From assembly GCF_025143825.1 (NCBI RefSeq), contig NZ_CP083560.1, positions 1,488,001 through 1,552,000 of the forward strand: 64,000 bases of DNA. The letters are read 5' to 3'. The notes under the pieces were generated by a model, which had not been told where the DNA came from, did no database searches, and saw only the letters and a program-made list of their open reading frames with translations. Within the stretch, counting starts at the first letter, position 1. Each line of letters starts with the position of its first letter. The translations under genes were made by a program, and so were the position numbers. The stretch comes from Sulfitobacter sp. S223 (GTDB lineage Bacteria; Pseudomonadota; Alphaproteobacteria; Rhodobacterales; Rhodobacteraceae). This document shows positions 1-9,398 of the stretch, piece by piece.

Positions 1-788
1 CCAATTTCATCGGCGGGGCCAAAGCGGTTCTTGACCGAGCGCAAGATGCGGAAGGGGTGGCCGCGTTCCCCTTCGAAGTACAGAACAGTGTCCACCATGT
101 GTTCAACCACCCGGGGGCCCGCGATCTGGCCCTCTTTGGTGACGTGGCCGACCAGAACAACAGAGGTGCCAGTGCGTTTGGCAAAGGAGGTCAGCTCGTG
201 ACTAGCGGCGCGCACCTGAGACACGGAACCAGGTGCGCTTTCGACGTTGTCCGCCCACATGGTCTGGATGGAATCGATGATGGCAAGGTCGGGGCGTTCC
301 TTGTCCAGTGTGGTCAGGATGTCGCGCAGGTTGGTTTCGGCACCCAATTTTACGCTAGCGTCAGACAACCCCAGACGTTGCGCGCGCATGCGCACCTGCG
401 CCGAGGCTTCCTCACCCGAGATATAGACGACCTTAAGGCCTTTGTTCGCGAAAGCAGCAGCCGCTTGCAGCAACAAGGTTGATTTCCCGATGCCGGGATC
501 GCCGCCAACCAGAATGGCAGAGGCTGCGACCAGCCCGCCGCCCAAGACGCGGTCGAGTTCACCCAACCCGCTGAGCGTGCGCGGGGGCGGGGCCTCTTCT
601 GTTGCCAGATCCATCAGCTCCATTGAGGTGCCGCGACGCGCACCCAATGTTTTTGACGGCGGGCCTGCGCTTATGCCCTTATCTTCCTGAATGGTGTTCC
701 ACTCGCCGCAATTATCGCAGCGGCCTGACCACTTGGGATGTTTCTCGGCGCATTTTGTGCAGGTGAAGGTGGTGGTTGCTTTTGCCAT
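1..788 (-). CDS. radA: DNA repair protein RadA (3' part cut by window edge)
   Basis: RadA is a RecA-like ATPase that drives branch migration in recombinational repair. About 262 codons are visible, from the ATG at 786-788 to the window edge; the C-terminal Lon-like domain lies outside. Residues 9-30 hold the zinc finger typical of the family (CTKC then CDNC). A Walker A motif GDPGIGKST is followed by VVYISGEES-type sequence, here ISGEEASAQVRMRAQRLG. The Walker B region reads LAIIDSIQTM, and the RadA-specific KNRFG motif is present near the cut end. The start is clear because the zinc finger begins directly after MAKATTTFTC. The gene lies downstream of alr and the two membrane-protein genes on the same strand, but a 151-bp gap separates it from its upstream neighbour. 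Confidence 0.97.
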   Translation of the reverse strand, partial: MAKATTTFTCTKCAEKHPKWSGRCDNCGEWNTIQEDKGISAGPPSKTLGARRGTSMELMDLATEEAPPPRTLSGLGELDRVLGGGLVAASAILVGGDPGIGKSTLLLQAAAAFANKGLKVVYISGEEASAQVRMRAQRLGLSDASVKLGAETNLRDILTTLDKERPDLAIIDSIQTMWADNVESAPGSVSQVRAASHELTSFAKRTGTSVVLVGHVTKEGQIAGPRVVEHMVDTVLYFEGERGHPFRILRSVKNRFGPADEI

Positions 789-939
789 GGCGCGTTAGTG
801 CCTTGGGCGGCAGTCAGGATCAATGGGAAAAGGTTCTGCCAGGCGTGGATAGGGCAGCGTGATCTTCATCCGCCGCGTGGTTCGTTCAACGGGTTAGAGG
901 GGCAACGCGATGGAGCACAGGTCGGCTTTGCCGTCGTGA

Positions 940-1746
940 TTATTCCGCTGCTTTTGGCAACTCATAAACGCTGTTGTCCAATGCTGTGCTATCAAGAGGC
1001 GTTTTGTCATCCTCTTCGATAGCTGAAACTTGCACGGTCGTTTCGCGGCCCAGTTGTGGCAAAATTTCACTCATTTCCTCAGACAAGCGGGCCAACTGTG
1101 CGGCAGCAACGCTTTCTTCCATCTCTACTTCATGCAGCCAGTGCTTCATCTCGGTTGAAATGGATTTGGCTTGGTCCAGACGGCTGTTAAACTGGCTGAT
1201 CTCTTCCTGACGCTGCTTAAGAAAGTCACGGGCGCGGCCAATCTTTTCGTCCGAGTAGACTTCAGCCAGCTCACGGCTGATGTGGCTCATTTGTGCAGCA
1301 ACCTCAAGTAGGGCAGGCTCAAGCGTGCTTAGGTCTGGGTGGTCGCGCAGATAGGCCAAACGCTCGCGTACGGCGTCGAATTCAGAGCTGAGCTGGAATG
1401 TGCGGCCACGGTCGGCGGCATGCACCGCGCCGTATGCACGGGCGACATCGTCCATCGACATGCTGAAGCGGCGATGTGAATTTTCAAGCTGCATGATGCG
1501 CGCATTGGCTGGCAGGAAAAAACAGATGCCCGCAGCCAGCACTGTCGCCGCGATCTGCACATACATGCCGGCATTCTCAACCGGTGCGCCAGCGTAGCTA
1601 AGCGGTAGGTCGATCCACGCCCAGAAACCCAAGGAAGCCATGATGGTTGCTGTTGTCAATGCAGCAGCACATGCGGCGAAGAAAAATAGCGCCAACCGCT
1701 GCATTAGATACTGAATAAAAAAGCCGACGGCTTTCAAGTTTTGCAT
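940..1746 (-). CDS. Conserved membrane protein with coiled coil, function unknown
   Basis: The 268-residue product has two hydrophobic segments at about residues 17-46 and 62-80, followed by a largely charged, helix-forming region (about 90-240) rich in E, Q, R and L that looks coiled coil. The C-terminus is acidic. This suggests an inner-membrane anchor with a long cytoplasmic or periplasmic helical domain. A GAGGA ribosome binding site sits 6 nt before the ATG. I do not recognise a characterised family. The gene lies between radA and a PqiA-like gene on the same strand, which makes co-transcription possible but says little about its job. Confidence 0.8.
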   Translation of the reverse strand: MQNLKAVGFFIQYLMQRLALFFFAACAAALTTATIMASLGFWAWIDLPLSYAGAPVENAGMYVQIAATVLAAGICFFLPANARIMQLENSHRRFSMSMDDVARAYGAVHAADRGRTFQLSSEFDAVRERLAYLRDHPDLSTLEPALLEVAAQMSHISRELAEVYSDEKIGRARDFLKQRQEEISQFNSRLDQAKSISTEMKHWLHEVEMEESVAAAQLARLSEEMSEILPQLGRETTVQVSAIEEDDKTPLDSTALDNSVYELPKAAE

Positions 1747-1883
1747 GACCGATCCTCAGGCGAAAAAATAAGCAAAAATTCGCTTAGTCGAACCGGTTTC
1801 AGAGTAATCCGCTACCATTCGCTTGCAAAGGGAATTTAACCATGAACGCGTCAGATCTGCCGCCATTGTCCCCGTAAAGACAC

Positions 1884-2333
1884 TTAATTCCGTGATCTCG
1901 ATGACAATTGTTGTGTTTTCAAGCTTATGAGCAGGGACGCGATGATGCAAAAGGTAAACAAATAGAGGCCCCACGCGATTTCGATCCGTCCGATGCCGAT
2001 TCCTTTTGATAGCGTGACGTAAAGTGCAATCAAAAAGACATCAGCCATCGCCAGCTTGCCCATGATCTCCAGCACTTTTTCGACCTTCGGGCTGAGAAGG
2101 TCAAAATGGATAAGCGCAAGGCCGATGGTTTTAATGTAGGGCGCGAAGAGTGCAAAAATCGTGACCACGAGGGCTAGAAATATATCAGAGGCCCAAAGCG
2201 ACTGTAGGCCAGTCATCACTGAAATTTCGCTCAGGCCAAACAGCGGCAGCAGCCCTGCGCGCATCAAAGGTGCAAACCAGGATATCGGGTAAAGCACCAG
2301 CAGTGCCAGATTGGCAATGCGCAGAAGCGTCAT
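1884..2333 (-). CDS. Paraquat-inducible protein A (PqiA) family membrane protein
   Basis: This 149-residue protein has four hydrophobic segments (about residues 5-25, 50-70, 90-112 and 120-140) and matches a single PqiA domain. The sequence between segments 2 and 3, which includes [20 protein letters not shown], resembles the conserved loop of PqiA-type proteins. PqiA works with MCE proteins in lipid transport between membranes in enterobacteria, but single-domain forms such as this one are uncharacterised. No MCE partner gene is nearby. The ATG overlaps the end of alr by 4 bp (2330-2333), so the two are translationally coupled. Confidence 0.82.
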   Translation of the reverse strand: MTLLRIANLALLVLYPISWFAPLMRAGLLPLFGLSEISVMTGLQSLWASDIFLALVVTIFALFAPYIKTIGLALIHFDLLSPKVEKVLEIMGKLAMADVFLIALYVTLSKGIGIGRIEIAWGLYLFTFCIIASLLISLKTQQLSSRSRN

Positions 2334-3364
2334 GTGCGCCAGACACGATTGTATCGGCTGCCAAGGCTTGTCAGGATTTCATATCCGATGGTGTCCGCAA
2401 ATCCTGCAACAGTGTCTACCGATTGATGAAGCCCTAGCAATTGAAGGGATTTCGGCGGCTCGGGCAGGTCGGTGACATCTACTGTGATCAGGTCCATCGA
2501 CACACGGCCGATGACAGGAACTGCCATGTCACCTGCATGCATTTGTGCCTTCGGGCCCATAGCGCGGATCAGCCCGTCCGCATAGCCGGCCGAGATGGTC
2601 GCGACCTGCGAGGGGCGCTTGGCGGTCCAACTGTTTGCATAGCCGACGGTTTCGCCCGCTGCGACATCACGCACCTGAACGACAGGAATATCCAGCGTCA
2701 CTACGGGTATCGCGTCAATGAACGGCAACCCTCCGTAAAGACCAACGCCCGGTCGGACCAGATCATAGTGGTAATCCGCGCCCAGAAGGATACCGCCCGT
2801 AGCAGAAAGAGAGCGGGGAACGTCGATCCCAGCGGTCATGTCGTCGAACGCCGCGCGCTGTGCTTCGTTCATGGCGTGGTTCGGATCGTCTGCGCAGGCA
2901 AGGTGCGACATAATCAGAGTCGGGTTCTGCGCCAAAGCGATGTCGCGCAAGGCCGACCACTCGGCGGGTTCCATGCCAAGACGGTTCATTCCGCTATCAA
3001 GCTGGAGCCCGAAAGGGTGGCCTGGCAGGGCTTCGACATGGCGCAGCATCTGGTCGAGCGAATTGATCAGCGGGGTAAGGCTCGCTGCCCTTATCGTCTC
3101 GGCATCACCGTCCATATGGCCCGAAAATACAGAAATAGAGGGGCCGGAGCCAAGCGCACGACGCAGGGCGACACCTTCTTCTGCCACGGCAACAAAGAAC
3201 TGGCGTGCGCCTTGCGCTGCCAGATGTCGTGCCACGCGGTCCGCGCCAAGCCCGTAAGCGTCAGCTTTTACCACGGCGCCTGTTTCAGCCTGCGCGATAT
3301 TCGCGAGGGCGCGCCAGTTTGATGCAATCGCATCGAGATCAATGGTCAGTGTTGCAGTGCTCAT
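2330..3364 (-). CDS. alr: Alanine racemase
   Basis: This PLP enzyme interconverts L- and D-alanine and supplies D-alanine for peptidoglycan. The 344-residue length is normal. The PLP lysine lies in [12 protein letters not shown] near residue 33. The DSGMNRLGM sequence around residue 122 belongs to the barrel, and the C-terminal catalytic tyrosine lies in [11 protein letters not shown]. The [14 protein letters not shown] block is the C-terminal beta domain signature. The gene is first of an alr-pqiA pair with a 4-bp overlap. In related bacteria alr is usually near dnaB; here two inserted genes separate them. Confidence 0.97.
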   Translation of the reverse strand: MSTATLTIDLDAIASNWRALANIAQAETGAVVKADAYGLGADRVARHLAAQGARQFFVAVAEEGVALRRALGSGPSISVFSGHMDGDAETIRAASLTPLINSLDQMLRHVEALPGHPFGLQLDSGMNRLGMEPAEWSALRDIALAQNPTLIMSHLACADDPNHAMNEAQRAAFDDMTAGIDVPRSLSATGGILLGADYHYDLVRPGVGLYGGLPFIDAIPVVTLDIPVVQVRDVAAGETVGYANSWTAKRPSQVATISAGYADGLIRAMGPKAQMHAGDMAVPVIGRVSMDLITVDVTDLPEPPKSLQLLGLHQSVDTVAGFADTIGYEILTSLGSRYNRVWRT

Positions 3365-3418
3365 AAGGCAGGTTTTGACAGTCTGATCGTCCGCGTCAAG
3401 GCCATGCGCCTTGCAGGT

Positions 3419-4219
3419 TTACGGAATTTGCCAATAGCCGCGATTTCTTTCCCATTTTTTCTCGCCAATCAGGCAGTCATAGGGGGGCTGCGACTGTACC
3501 TTGGTCACTTTCGCTTGTGACCGGGCAGGGGCGGGAAGGGCGGCAATTTCCAGAACCATCTTGCGTTTTACGGCCGCGGGAAAGTCCCCCCAGCCAAGAA
3601 CGGGCAACACAAAGGCGCCCGCCCCGCCGATGACACAGCGCGCATAATATGTATCCAAATCCGGAATGCCCCAGAGTTCGCTCATCGTATCGCGTGTCAT
3701 GATCGGCAGTCCATTGATGGTGATCCGCTTGGAAAGTGCCTCGTCGCGGGCCAGCTGTACTGGCGCGCCCATGTTGTTGGGGCCATCGCCGGAAATGTCG
3801 ATGACGCGGCGAAGTCCTTCAAAGCCGTTCGTCTCAAAACTATCGGCAGCATAGTATAATGCCGCTGATATGGATGTGCGCCGAAGGCTGTCATCATAAT
3901 AGGCGTCAATCAGTGCGACGACTTCTTGCGCTTGCTCGGTCGTTGCAATTTCGGTCCAAGGGACAATCACGCGCTGGCTGTCTACGCCCGCCCATTCCAC
4001 ATAGGTCAGCGCGATCCGTCCCAGCAGGCCGTTCCTGATAGCGGTCATAACTTCGTCGGAGCCTAGCGCCTCTGAATAGCCGCGCCTTTGCAATTCCAGC
4101 TCTGCCGGTGACATGGAGCGTGAGACATCAACCGCCAGCACCAGTTCTACATCCACTTCGCGTGCCCAAAGGTGATGTGGCGGAAGGATGAGCAGCAAAA
4201 GAAGGAACAGGGTTCGCAT
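3419..4219 (-). CDS. Secreted DUF1194 (von Willebrand A-like) protein
   Basis: The product is about 266 residues. I place the start at the ATG at 4217-4219 because it opens a clean signal peptide, MRTLFLLLLLILPPHHLWA, with likely cleavage after LWA. An upstream in-frame ATG at 4253-4255 would bury that signal behind 12 polar residues. The mature part begins with LVLAVDVSRSMSPAELELQ, a MIDAS-type DxSxS metal site of a VWA fold. Further on are ISGDGPNNMG and a conserved RDTMSELWGI. DUF1194 proteins are common in alphaproteobacteria and have no established function; a periplasmic, metal-binding adhesion role is only inferred. The gene diverges from the secreted hydrolase at 4371. Confidence 0.85.
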   Translation of the reverse strand: MRTLFLLLLLILPPHHLWAREVDVELVLAVDVSRSMSPAELELQRRGYSEALGSDEVMTAIRNGLLGRIALTYVEWAGVDSQRVIVPWTEIATTEQAQEVVALIDAYYDDSLRRTSISAALYYAADSFETNGFEGLRRVIDISGDGPNNMGAPVQLARDEALSKRITINGLPIMTRDTMSELWGIPDLDTYYARCVIGGAGAFVLPVLGWGDFPAAVKRKMVLEIAALPAPARSQAKVTKVQSQPPYDCLIGEKKWERNRGYWQIP

Positions 4220-4370
4220 GACCTTAGTGTGGATAGTCGGCCCACCTTTGTCCAATCACGAAATGAACCGGCAGCCGTTTTACTATGCGAAAGGGCGTTA
4301 CGTAAGGTGAACTAAAACTTGCGAGGTGTTTCATCCACACTAGAGTGATCACAAAGAGGAGGAGACGATA

Positions 4371-5687
4371 ATGAACACGATTGTAAAAATGCTTGTTCCG
4401 GCAGCTGTAATGGCGGCAGCGGGGGGCGCGGTTGCGAACCCGATTGATACGCAATTGCCAAGCGCACCTGCGTTGTCAGCCTATGGCGCGCTCCCTGTCG
4501 GCGTGCGCCAGCTTGAACTGGTTAACCCGGACCAGATCGACATTCTGGCGATTGATCCTGCCGCCGATAAACCCGCTGAAATGCCGCGCTATGACCGTCC
4601 GCTGACGGTCGAAATGTGGTATCCGGCAGCTGAAGGAGCGACCGGATCGACCGAATTAAAAGCCTACCTGCGTGATGGCACGACAGAAGTGACGCTGACA
4701 GGGCGTGCCATGCGTGATGCGGCACCTGCTGAACCTGATACAGCCTATCCGCTGGTTTTGATCAGTCACGGCTACCCCGGCAACCGCTTCTTACTGTCAC
4801 ATCTGGCCGAGAATTTGGCCTCTAAAGGCTATGTCGTGGCGTCTATCGATCATACCGATAGTACCTATCGCACGCAGGCGGCTTTTGGCTCTACGCTTGT
4901 TAACCGCTCGCTTGACCAGTTGTTTGTGCTGGACGAAATGGCTGGAAAAGCGGCTGAGGGCGGCGAGTTCTCCGGCCTATATAACGCCGACAACACAGGG
5001 TTGATCGGCTATTCAATGGGGGGATACGGCGCGATCATCACAGCCGGCGGCGGCGTGACAGAGGCATCTGTTGGCTACAGCTGGGGCGGCCCCCACGGAA
5101 CGTTGGGCATCCATCAGGCCGGATCTGACACGCATAATGCCTTGCCCGATGCGCGGATCAAGACCGCAGTGGCCTTTGGCCCTTGGGGGATGAACACGGG
5201 ATTCTGGGATGCCGAAGGGCTTGCCGGCGTCCAAATTCCAATGCTGTTCATCGCGGGATCACAGGATGATGTGTCGCTTTATGAAACAGGTGTGCGTGCA
5301 ATCTGGGAGAATGTCAGCAATGTCGAGACCGCGCTGCTGACCTATACCAATGGTGGCCATAACTCCGGCGCGCCGATGCCAGCGCCTGCAGAGAGCTATT
5401 ATTTCAACGAAGACAAAGGCTTTGATATCTCCGAACACTACACCGATCCGGTCTGGAACACCGCGCGCATGAACAACATCGCGCAGCATTTCGTTACCGC
5501 GTGGCTAGACGAACGTCTGAAAGGTGATGAGGCCGCGGGCGAGCATCTTGAGCTTGTCGAGAACTCGAATGACGGTGTCTGGTCTATGAATGAAGATGGC
5601 ACGCCAAAGGCCGACCACAATTATTGGAAAGGCTTTGCCAAAGGCACAGCCAAAGGTCTGGTCTACGAGACCAAATCACCACAATAA
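4371..5687 (+). CDS. Secreted alpha/beta hydrolase, dienelactone hydrolase / PAF acetylhydrolase-like
   Basis: This 438-residue protein begins with a signal peptide (residues 1-22, ending AVAN). The nucleophile elbow is GYSMGGYG (serine near residue 217), preceded by LISHGYPGNR, which forms the oxyanion region. A later acidic residue and GGHNSG provide the rest of a serine hydrolase triad. The layout fits the COG4188 predicted dienelactone hydrolases related to platelet-activating-factor acetylhydrolases, and the substrate is unknown. A strong GAGGAGG ribosome binding site lies 8 nt before the ATG. A good intrinsic terminator follows at 5708. The gene stands alone and is divergent from the DUF1194 gene. 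Confidence 0.87.
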   Translation: MNTIVKMLVPAAVMAAAGGAVANPIDTQLPSAPALSAYGALPVGVRQLELVNPDQIDILAIDPAADKPAEMPRYDRPLTVEMWYPAAEGATGSTELKAYLRDGTTEVTLTGRAMRDAAPAEPDTAYPLVLISHGYPGNRFLLSHLAENLASKGYVVASIDHTDSTYRTQAAFGSTLVNRSLDQLFVLDEMAGKAAEGGEFSGLYNADNTGLIGYSMGGYGAIITAGGGVTEASVGYSWGGPHGTLGIHQAGSDTHNALPDARIKTAVAFGPWGMNTGFWDAEGLAGVQIPMLFIAGSQDDVSLYETGVRAIWENVSNVETALLTYTNGGHNSGAPMPAPAESYYFNEDKGFDISEHYTDPVWNTARMNNIAQHFVTAWLDERLKGDEAAGEHLELVENSNDGVWSMNEDGTPKADHNYWKGFAKGTAKGLVYETKSPQ

Positions 5688-5707
5688 ATAACCGAAATTC
5701 TGGAAGA

Positions 5708-5735
5708 GGGCTGTGCTGATTGCGCGGCCCTTTTT
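5708..5735 (+). terminator. Intrinsic terminator of the secreted hydrolase gene
   Basis: A 9-bp stem (5708-5716 pairing with 5722-5730, two G-T pairs) with a TGATT loop is followed directly by five T residues. It lies 20 nt after the stop codon of the hydrolase gene. Confidence 0.85.
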
Positions 5736-5932
5736 ACTTGGCTGACTGTGCAGTTCTAACTCTCTTGCCACAGGTAAATCAGGCCGGGAGTTTAACGCCG
5801 ATGGTTAGATTGCCGACCGGAAAGTGCGAAACAGCAGAATTCTATGCACGTTAGAGTTGTTGCTTAAGGGCTTGAGTTGCATGTGGAATTGTAGGGCTCG
5901 GCGCAATCTGTGCACAGAGTTTTCCACCGCTC

Positions 5933-7429
5933 CTAGAATTCCTGATCATCCCCGTCTTGCTGCCATTGTTTTGCAAGGTTGCCGAAGCGGGTAAAGCGTC
6001 CTTCAAAACTCAGTTCGACCGTGCCGATGGGGCCGTGACGTTGCTTGCCGATGACCACTTCGGCACGGGCATGCAGGCGCTCCATTTCTTCTTGCCAGAT
6101 CGCCATTTTATCCAGCTCGTGATCACCCGGTTTCTCACGTTCCTTGTAGTACTCCTCACGAAACACGAACATAACCACGTCCGCATCCTGCTCAATCGAG
6201 CCTGATTCACGAAGGTCAGAGAGCTGTGGGCGCTTGTCTTCGCGGTTTTCCACCTGACGCGAAAGCTGTGAAAGGGCGATGACCGGAATATCAAGTTCTT
6301 TGGCGATAGCCTTTAGGCCCATCGTAATCTCGGAAATTTCGTTCACGCGGTTTTCACTCTTGCCGGTGCCGCGTACCAGCTGGAGGTAATCGATGATCAA
6401 CACGTCCAGACCATGGGTCCGTTTCAAGCGGCGCGCACGGGCGGCCAGCTGCGAGATCGGCAAAGCGGGCGTATCGTCGATGTAAAGCGGACAGGCTTCC
6501 AACGCCTTTGCGGCATCAACAAAGCGGCGAAACTCGGATTCTGTCATGTCACCGGAGCGGATTTGCTGGGACGGAATTTCTGAGGCTTCGGAAAGAATAC
6601 GCGCGGCCAGCTGTTCGGCACTCATCTCAAGGCTATAGAAGCCAACGACACCGCCATCTATCGCGCCCTCGGTGCCATCGGGCAGGGTGCCACGCTTGTA
6701 AGCTTTGGCCACGTTGAACGCGATGTTCGTCGCAAGAGAGGTTTTACCCATCGACGGACGACCGGCAAGGATCAGAAGGTCAGAGCGGTGCAGGCCGCCC
6801 AGCTTCTTGTCCATATCAATGAGGCCAGTGGAAACACCGGACAGGCCTCCATCCCGTTGATAGGCAGCGTTTGCAACATTAACAGCGTCTGTTACAGCTT
6901 TGAGAAAGCTTTGGAATCCGCTCTCTACCTGACCTTGCTCAGCCAGTTTGTAAAGCTGCTGTTCGGCCTCAACGATCTGTTCGCGTGGCTCGTTCGCAAC
7001 ATCAACGGTCGCCGCTTTGGCCGCGATATCACGGCCCAATGCGATGAGATCACGGCGCACGGCCAGATCATAGATCATCTGGGCATAGTCACGCACGGCG
7101 AAGGCGGAAATTGCAGCACCGGCGAGACGGGCCAGATACGCTGGGCCACCAAGTTCTTTGAGGCCTTCGTCATCTTCCATGAACGCCTTGAGCGTTACAG
7201 GGCTGGCAAGATTGTTTTTAGCAATCCGCGCGGCAGCGATCTCAAAGATACGCGCGTGAACAGGGTCATAAAAATGCCGCGGCCCGATAACCGAGGCGAC
7301 GCGGTCATAAATGTCATTGTTGGTCAGAATCGCGCCCAGAAGCTGCTGCTCTGCTTCGATGGAATGCGGCATGGTTTCGGCCGCCTGCACAGCGATGCCT
7401 GTCGTGTTCAGTGACGAAATCTCGTTCAT
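5933..7429 (-). CDS. dnaB: Replicative DNA helicase DnaB
   Basis: The 498-residue product is the hexameric helicase of the replication fork. The N-terminal domain contains PHSIEAEQQLLGAIL. The RecA-like domain has Walker A GRPSMGKTSLA (about residues 222-232), FYSLEMSAEQLAAR and Walker B VLIIDYLQL. The DnaB-specific RLSQLSRQVE-type segment appears as ALSQLSRQVENREDKRPQ. SDLRESGSIEQDADVV and the final HGPIGTVELSFEGRFTRF complete the family profile. No intein or insertion is seen. A perfect DnaA box lies about 70 nt upstream. Confidence 0.98.
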   Translation of the reverse strand: MNEISSLNTTGIAVQAAETMPHSIEAEQQLLGAILTNNDIYDRVASVIGPRHFYDPVHARIFEIAAARIAKNNLASPVTLKAFMEDDEGLKELGGPAYLARLAGAAISAFAVRDYAQMIYDLAVRRDLIALGRDIAAKAATVDVANEPREQIVEAEQQLYKLAEQGQVESGFQSFLKAVTDAVNVANAAYQRDGGLSGVSTGLIDMDKKLGGLHRSDLLILAGRPSMGKTSLATNIAFNVAKAYKRGTLPDGTEGAIDGGVVGFYSLEMSAEQLAARILSEASEIPSQQIRSGDMTESEFRRFVDAAKALEACPLYIDDTPALPISQLAARARRLKRTHGLDVLIIDYLQLVRGTGKSENRVNEISEITMGLKAIAKELDIPVIALSQLSRQVENREDKRPQLSDLRESGSIEQDADVVMFVFREEYYKEREKPGDHELDKMAIWQEEMERLHARAEVVIGKQRHGPIGTVELSFEGRFTRFGNLAKQWQQDGDDQEF

Positions 7430-7498
7430 GTTCTACCCCGATTTGACCCGTTGCTTTGCATAGCGAAGGGGCTGCGGGCACGCAAACTGTATGTTTTC

Positions 7499-7507
7499 TG
7501 TGGATAA
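7499..7507. promoter_or_regulatory. DnaA box upstream of dnaB
   Basis: TGTGGATAA is an exact reverse complement of the DnaA consensus TTATCCACA. It sits in the 142-bp gap between pyrE and dnaB, about 70 bp before the dnaB start codon. A second TTGTGGA half-match follows 4 bp later. A regulatory role is inferred; one 9-mer can occur by chance. Confidence 0.4.
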
Positions 7508-7571
7508 CTTGTGGAGGAAATGCGTGCACCACATCTTGCGATGAATTGGGCGCACGCGTCAACCTATGGTG

Positions 7572-8249
7572 TTACCCTTTACGGGCTTCCTGCCATTCAC
7601 GGGGAGATTCCAGAAATTTTTCCACCTCGGCAAGCGTTGCTTCAGGGAATGCTTCCTGTGCTTTCGCTTCGGCCAGTACATCCCACCATGTGCACAGGTG
7701 ATGCAGTTCGACACCGTGATCGCCCAGTGTCTTTCGGGTCTCGGGGAAGATGTCGTAGTAAAAGATTACTGCCGTGTGGGCACAGGTCGCACCGGTCTCA
7801 CGAATCGCATCAACGAAGCTGAGTTTGGAGCCGCCATCGGTGGTCAGATCTTCGACGAGCAAGACACGCTGTCCTTCGCTCATGTCGCCTTCGATCCGCG
7901 CATTGCGACCATAGCCTTTGGGTTTTTTGCGCACGTAGGTCATCGGCAAAGCCATCCGCTCGGCCACCAGGGCCGCAAACGGGATACCAGCTGTTTCGCC
8001 ACCGGCAATGTTGTCGAATGCCTCAAAGCCCGCGTTGCGCATCACGGTGATGGTCAGGAAATCCATTAGCGTAGAGCGGATGCGCGGATATGAGATCAGC
8101 TTGCGACAATCGATATAGCTCGGTGAGGGCAGGCCAGAGGCCAGCGTATAGGGCGTATCGGTATTAAAATTCACCGCTCCGATTTCCAGCAGCATACGGG
8201 CGGTGAGGCGGGCGATCTCGGAAGGATCAGGATATGTGGTGGGGATCAT
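7572..8249 (-). CDS. pyrE: Orotate phosphoribosyltransferase
   Basis: This 225-residue enzyme converts orotate and PRPP to orotidine 5'-phosphate in pyrimidine synthesis. The PRPP-binding motif is [15 protein letters not shown] (about residues 126-140). [16 protein letters not shown] near the N-terminus is the orotate-side segment, and the flexible catalytic loop is [17 protein letters not shown]. The length is normal for the alphaproteobacterial form. The gene follows pyrC on the same strand with a 40-bp gap, so they form a pyrCE operon. Confidence 0.96.
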   Translation of the reverse strand: MIPTTYPDPSEIARLTARMLLEIGAVNFNTDTPYTLASGLPSPSYIDCRKLISYPRIRSTLMDFLTITVMRNAGFEAFDNIAGGETAGIPFAALVAERMALPMTYVRKKPKGYGRNARIEGDMSEGQRVLLVEDLTTDGGSKLSFVDAIRETGATCAHTAVIFYYDIFPETRKTLGDHGVELHHLCTWWDVLAEAKAQEAFPEATLAEVEKFLESPREWQEARKG

Positions 8250-8289
8250 GTCGGTGGTCCTTCGGGGCAGGAATATTCAGAAAGCGAAT

Positions 8290-9321
8290 TCAGGCGGTCC
8301 AGTGCAGGGTCATCTGCGGATCAAAGACGGTAACTGGGCCTTCGGGTGTTTCAATGTTCGACGGGAACTGCGCTTCTTCGCGTACCAGCGTAACGGTATC
8401 CTCGTTTGCGGGCAGGCCATAGAATGCAGGGCCGTTGAGCGAGGTGAATGCCTCAAGTTTGTCCAATGCGCCTTCCTGCTCGAACACTTCGGCAAGGATC
8501 GACATGGTGTTGGGCGCGGTAAAACAGCCTGCACAGCCGCAGGGCAGCAGTTTGTTCTCATCCGTATGGGGGGCGGAATCAGTCCCCAGGAAAAAGCGGG
8601 CGTCGCCCGATGTTGCCGCTGCACGCAAGGCAAGGCGATGCTCTTCGCGTTTGGCCACCGGCAGGCAGTAATAGTGAGGTTTGATGCCACCAGCGAGGAT
8701 ATGGTTGCGGTTGATCACCAGATGGTGCGTGGTGATCGTCGCGCCAAGGTTGGCGTCATTTGCCAGCACGTAGTCTACTGCATTTGATGTGGTGATATGT
8801 TCCATGATCACGCGCAGCTCCGGGTGGGCGCGGCGGATCGGGTCAAGCACCCGGTCGATGAACACGGCTTCGCGGTCAAAGATATCGACGGATGCGTCTG
8901 TCACTTCGCCGTGGGTGCAAAGGGGTAGGCCAATCTCTGCCATTTTCTCTAGCACTGCTGCGACTTTGGCAAAATCGCTGACGCCCGATGCAGAGTTTGT
9001 CGTCGCGCCGGCCGGATAAAGCTTCACGGCAGTGACAAGACCTTCGGCATGGGCCGCGGCAACATCCGCTGGGTCCGTGTCTTCGGTCAGATAGAGGGTC
9101 ATCAGTGGCGTAAAATCGTCGCCCTGCGGAATGGCGGCAATGATCCGGTCGCGGTAGGCGCGGGCATCGGCGGAAGTGACCACCGGCGGCACCAGATTTG
9201 GCATGATAATCGCGCGGGCGAAATTGCGGGACGTATGTGGCAGCACGGCACGTAGCATATCGCCATCGCGCAGGTGCAAGTGCCAATCATCGGGACGGCG
9301 GATCGTGTGCGTTTGTGTCAT
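8290..9321 (-). CDS. pyrC: Dihydroorotase (type II, PyrC)
   Basis: The 343-residue enzyme cyclises carbamoyl aspartate to dihydroorotate. The metal-binding HLHLRDG motif lies at residues 14-20. The carboxylated lysine lies in [14 protein letters not shown] near residue 100. Further zinc ligands lie in [10 protein letters not shown] and RVIMEHITT, and the catalytic aspartate lies in FLGTDSAPH (about residue 245). This is the short, E. coli-like class rather than the long PyrC/AllB class. It is the first gene of the pyrC-pyrE pair. Confidence 0.97.
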   Translation of the reverse strand: MTQTHTIRRPDDWHLHLRDGDMLRAVLPHTSRNFARAIIMPNLVPPVVTSADARAYRDRIIAAIPQGDDFTPLMTLYLTEDTDPADVAAAHAEGLVTAVKLYPAGATTNSASGVSDFAKVAAVLEKMAEIGLPLCTHGEVTDASVDIFDREAVFIDRVLDPIRRAHPELRVIMEHITTSNAVDYVLANDANLGATITTHHLVINRNHILAGGIKPHYYCLPVAKREEHRLALRAAATSGDARFFLGTDSAPHTDENKLLPCGCAGCFTAPNTMSILAEVFEQEGALDKLEAFTSLNGPAFYGLPANEDTVTLVREEAQFPSNIETPEGPVTVFDPQMTLHWTA

Positions 9322-9398
9322 GGCCCGCGTGCTAGCATGGGGCGCGGGGCCGCGCTATAGTCTTTCGGCAAAATCTGGTCTGCGCGCGGGCGGGGTGG

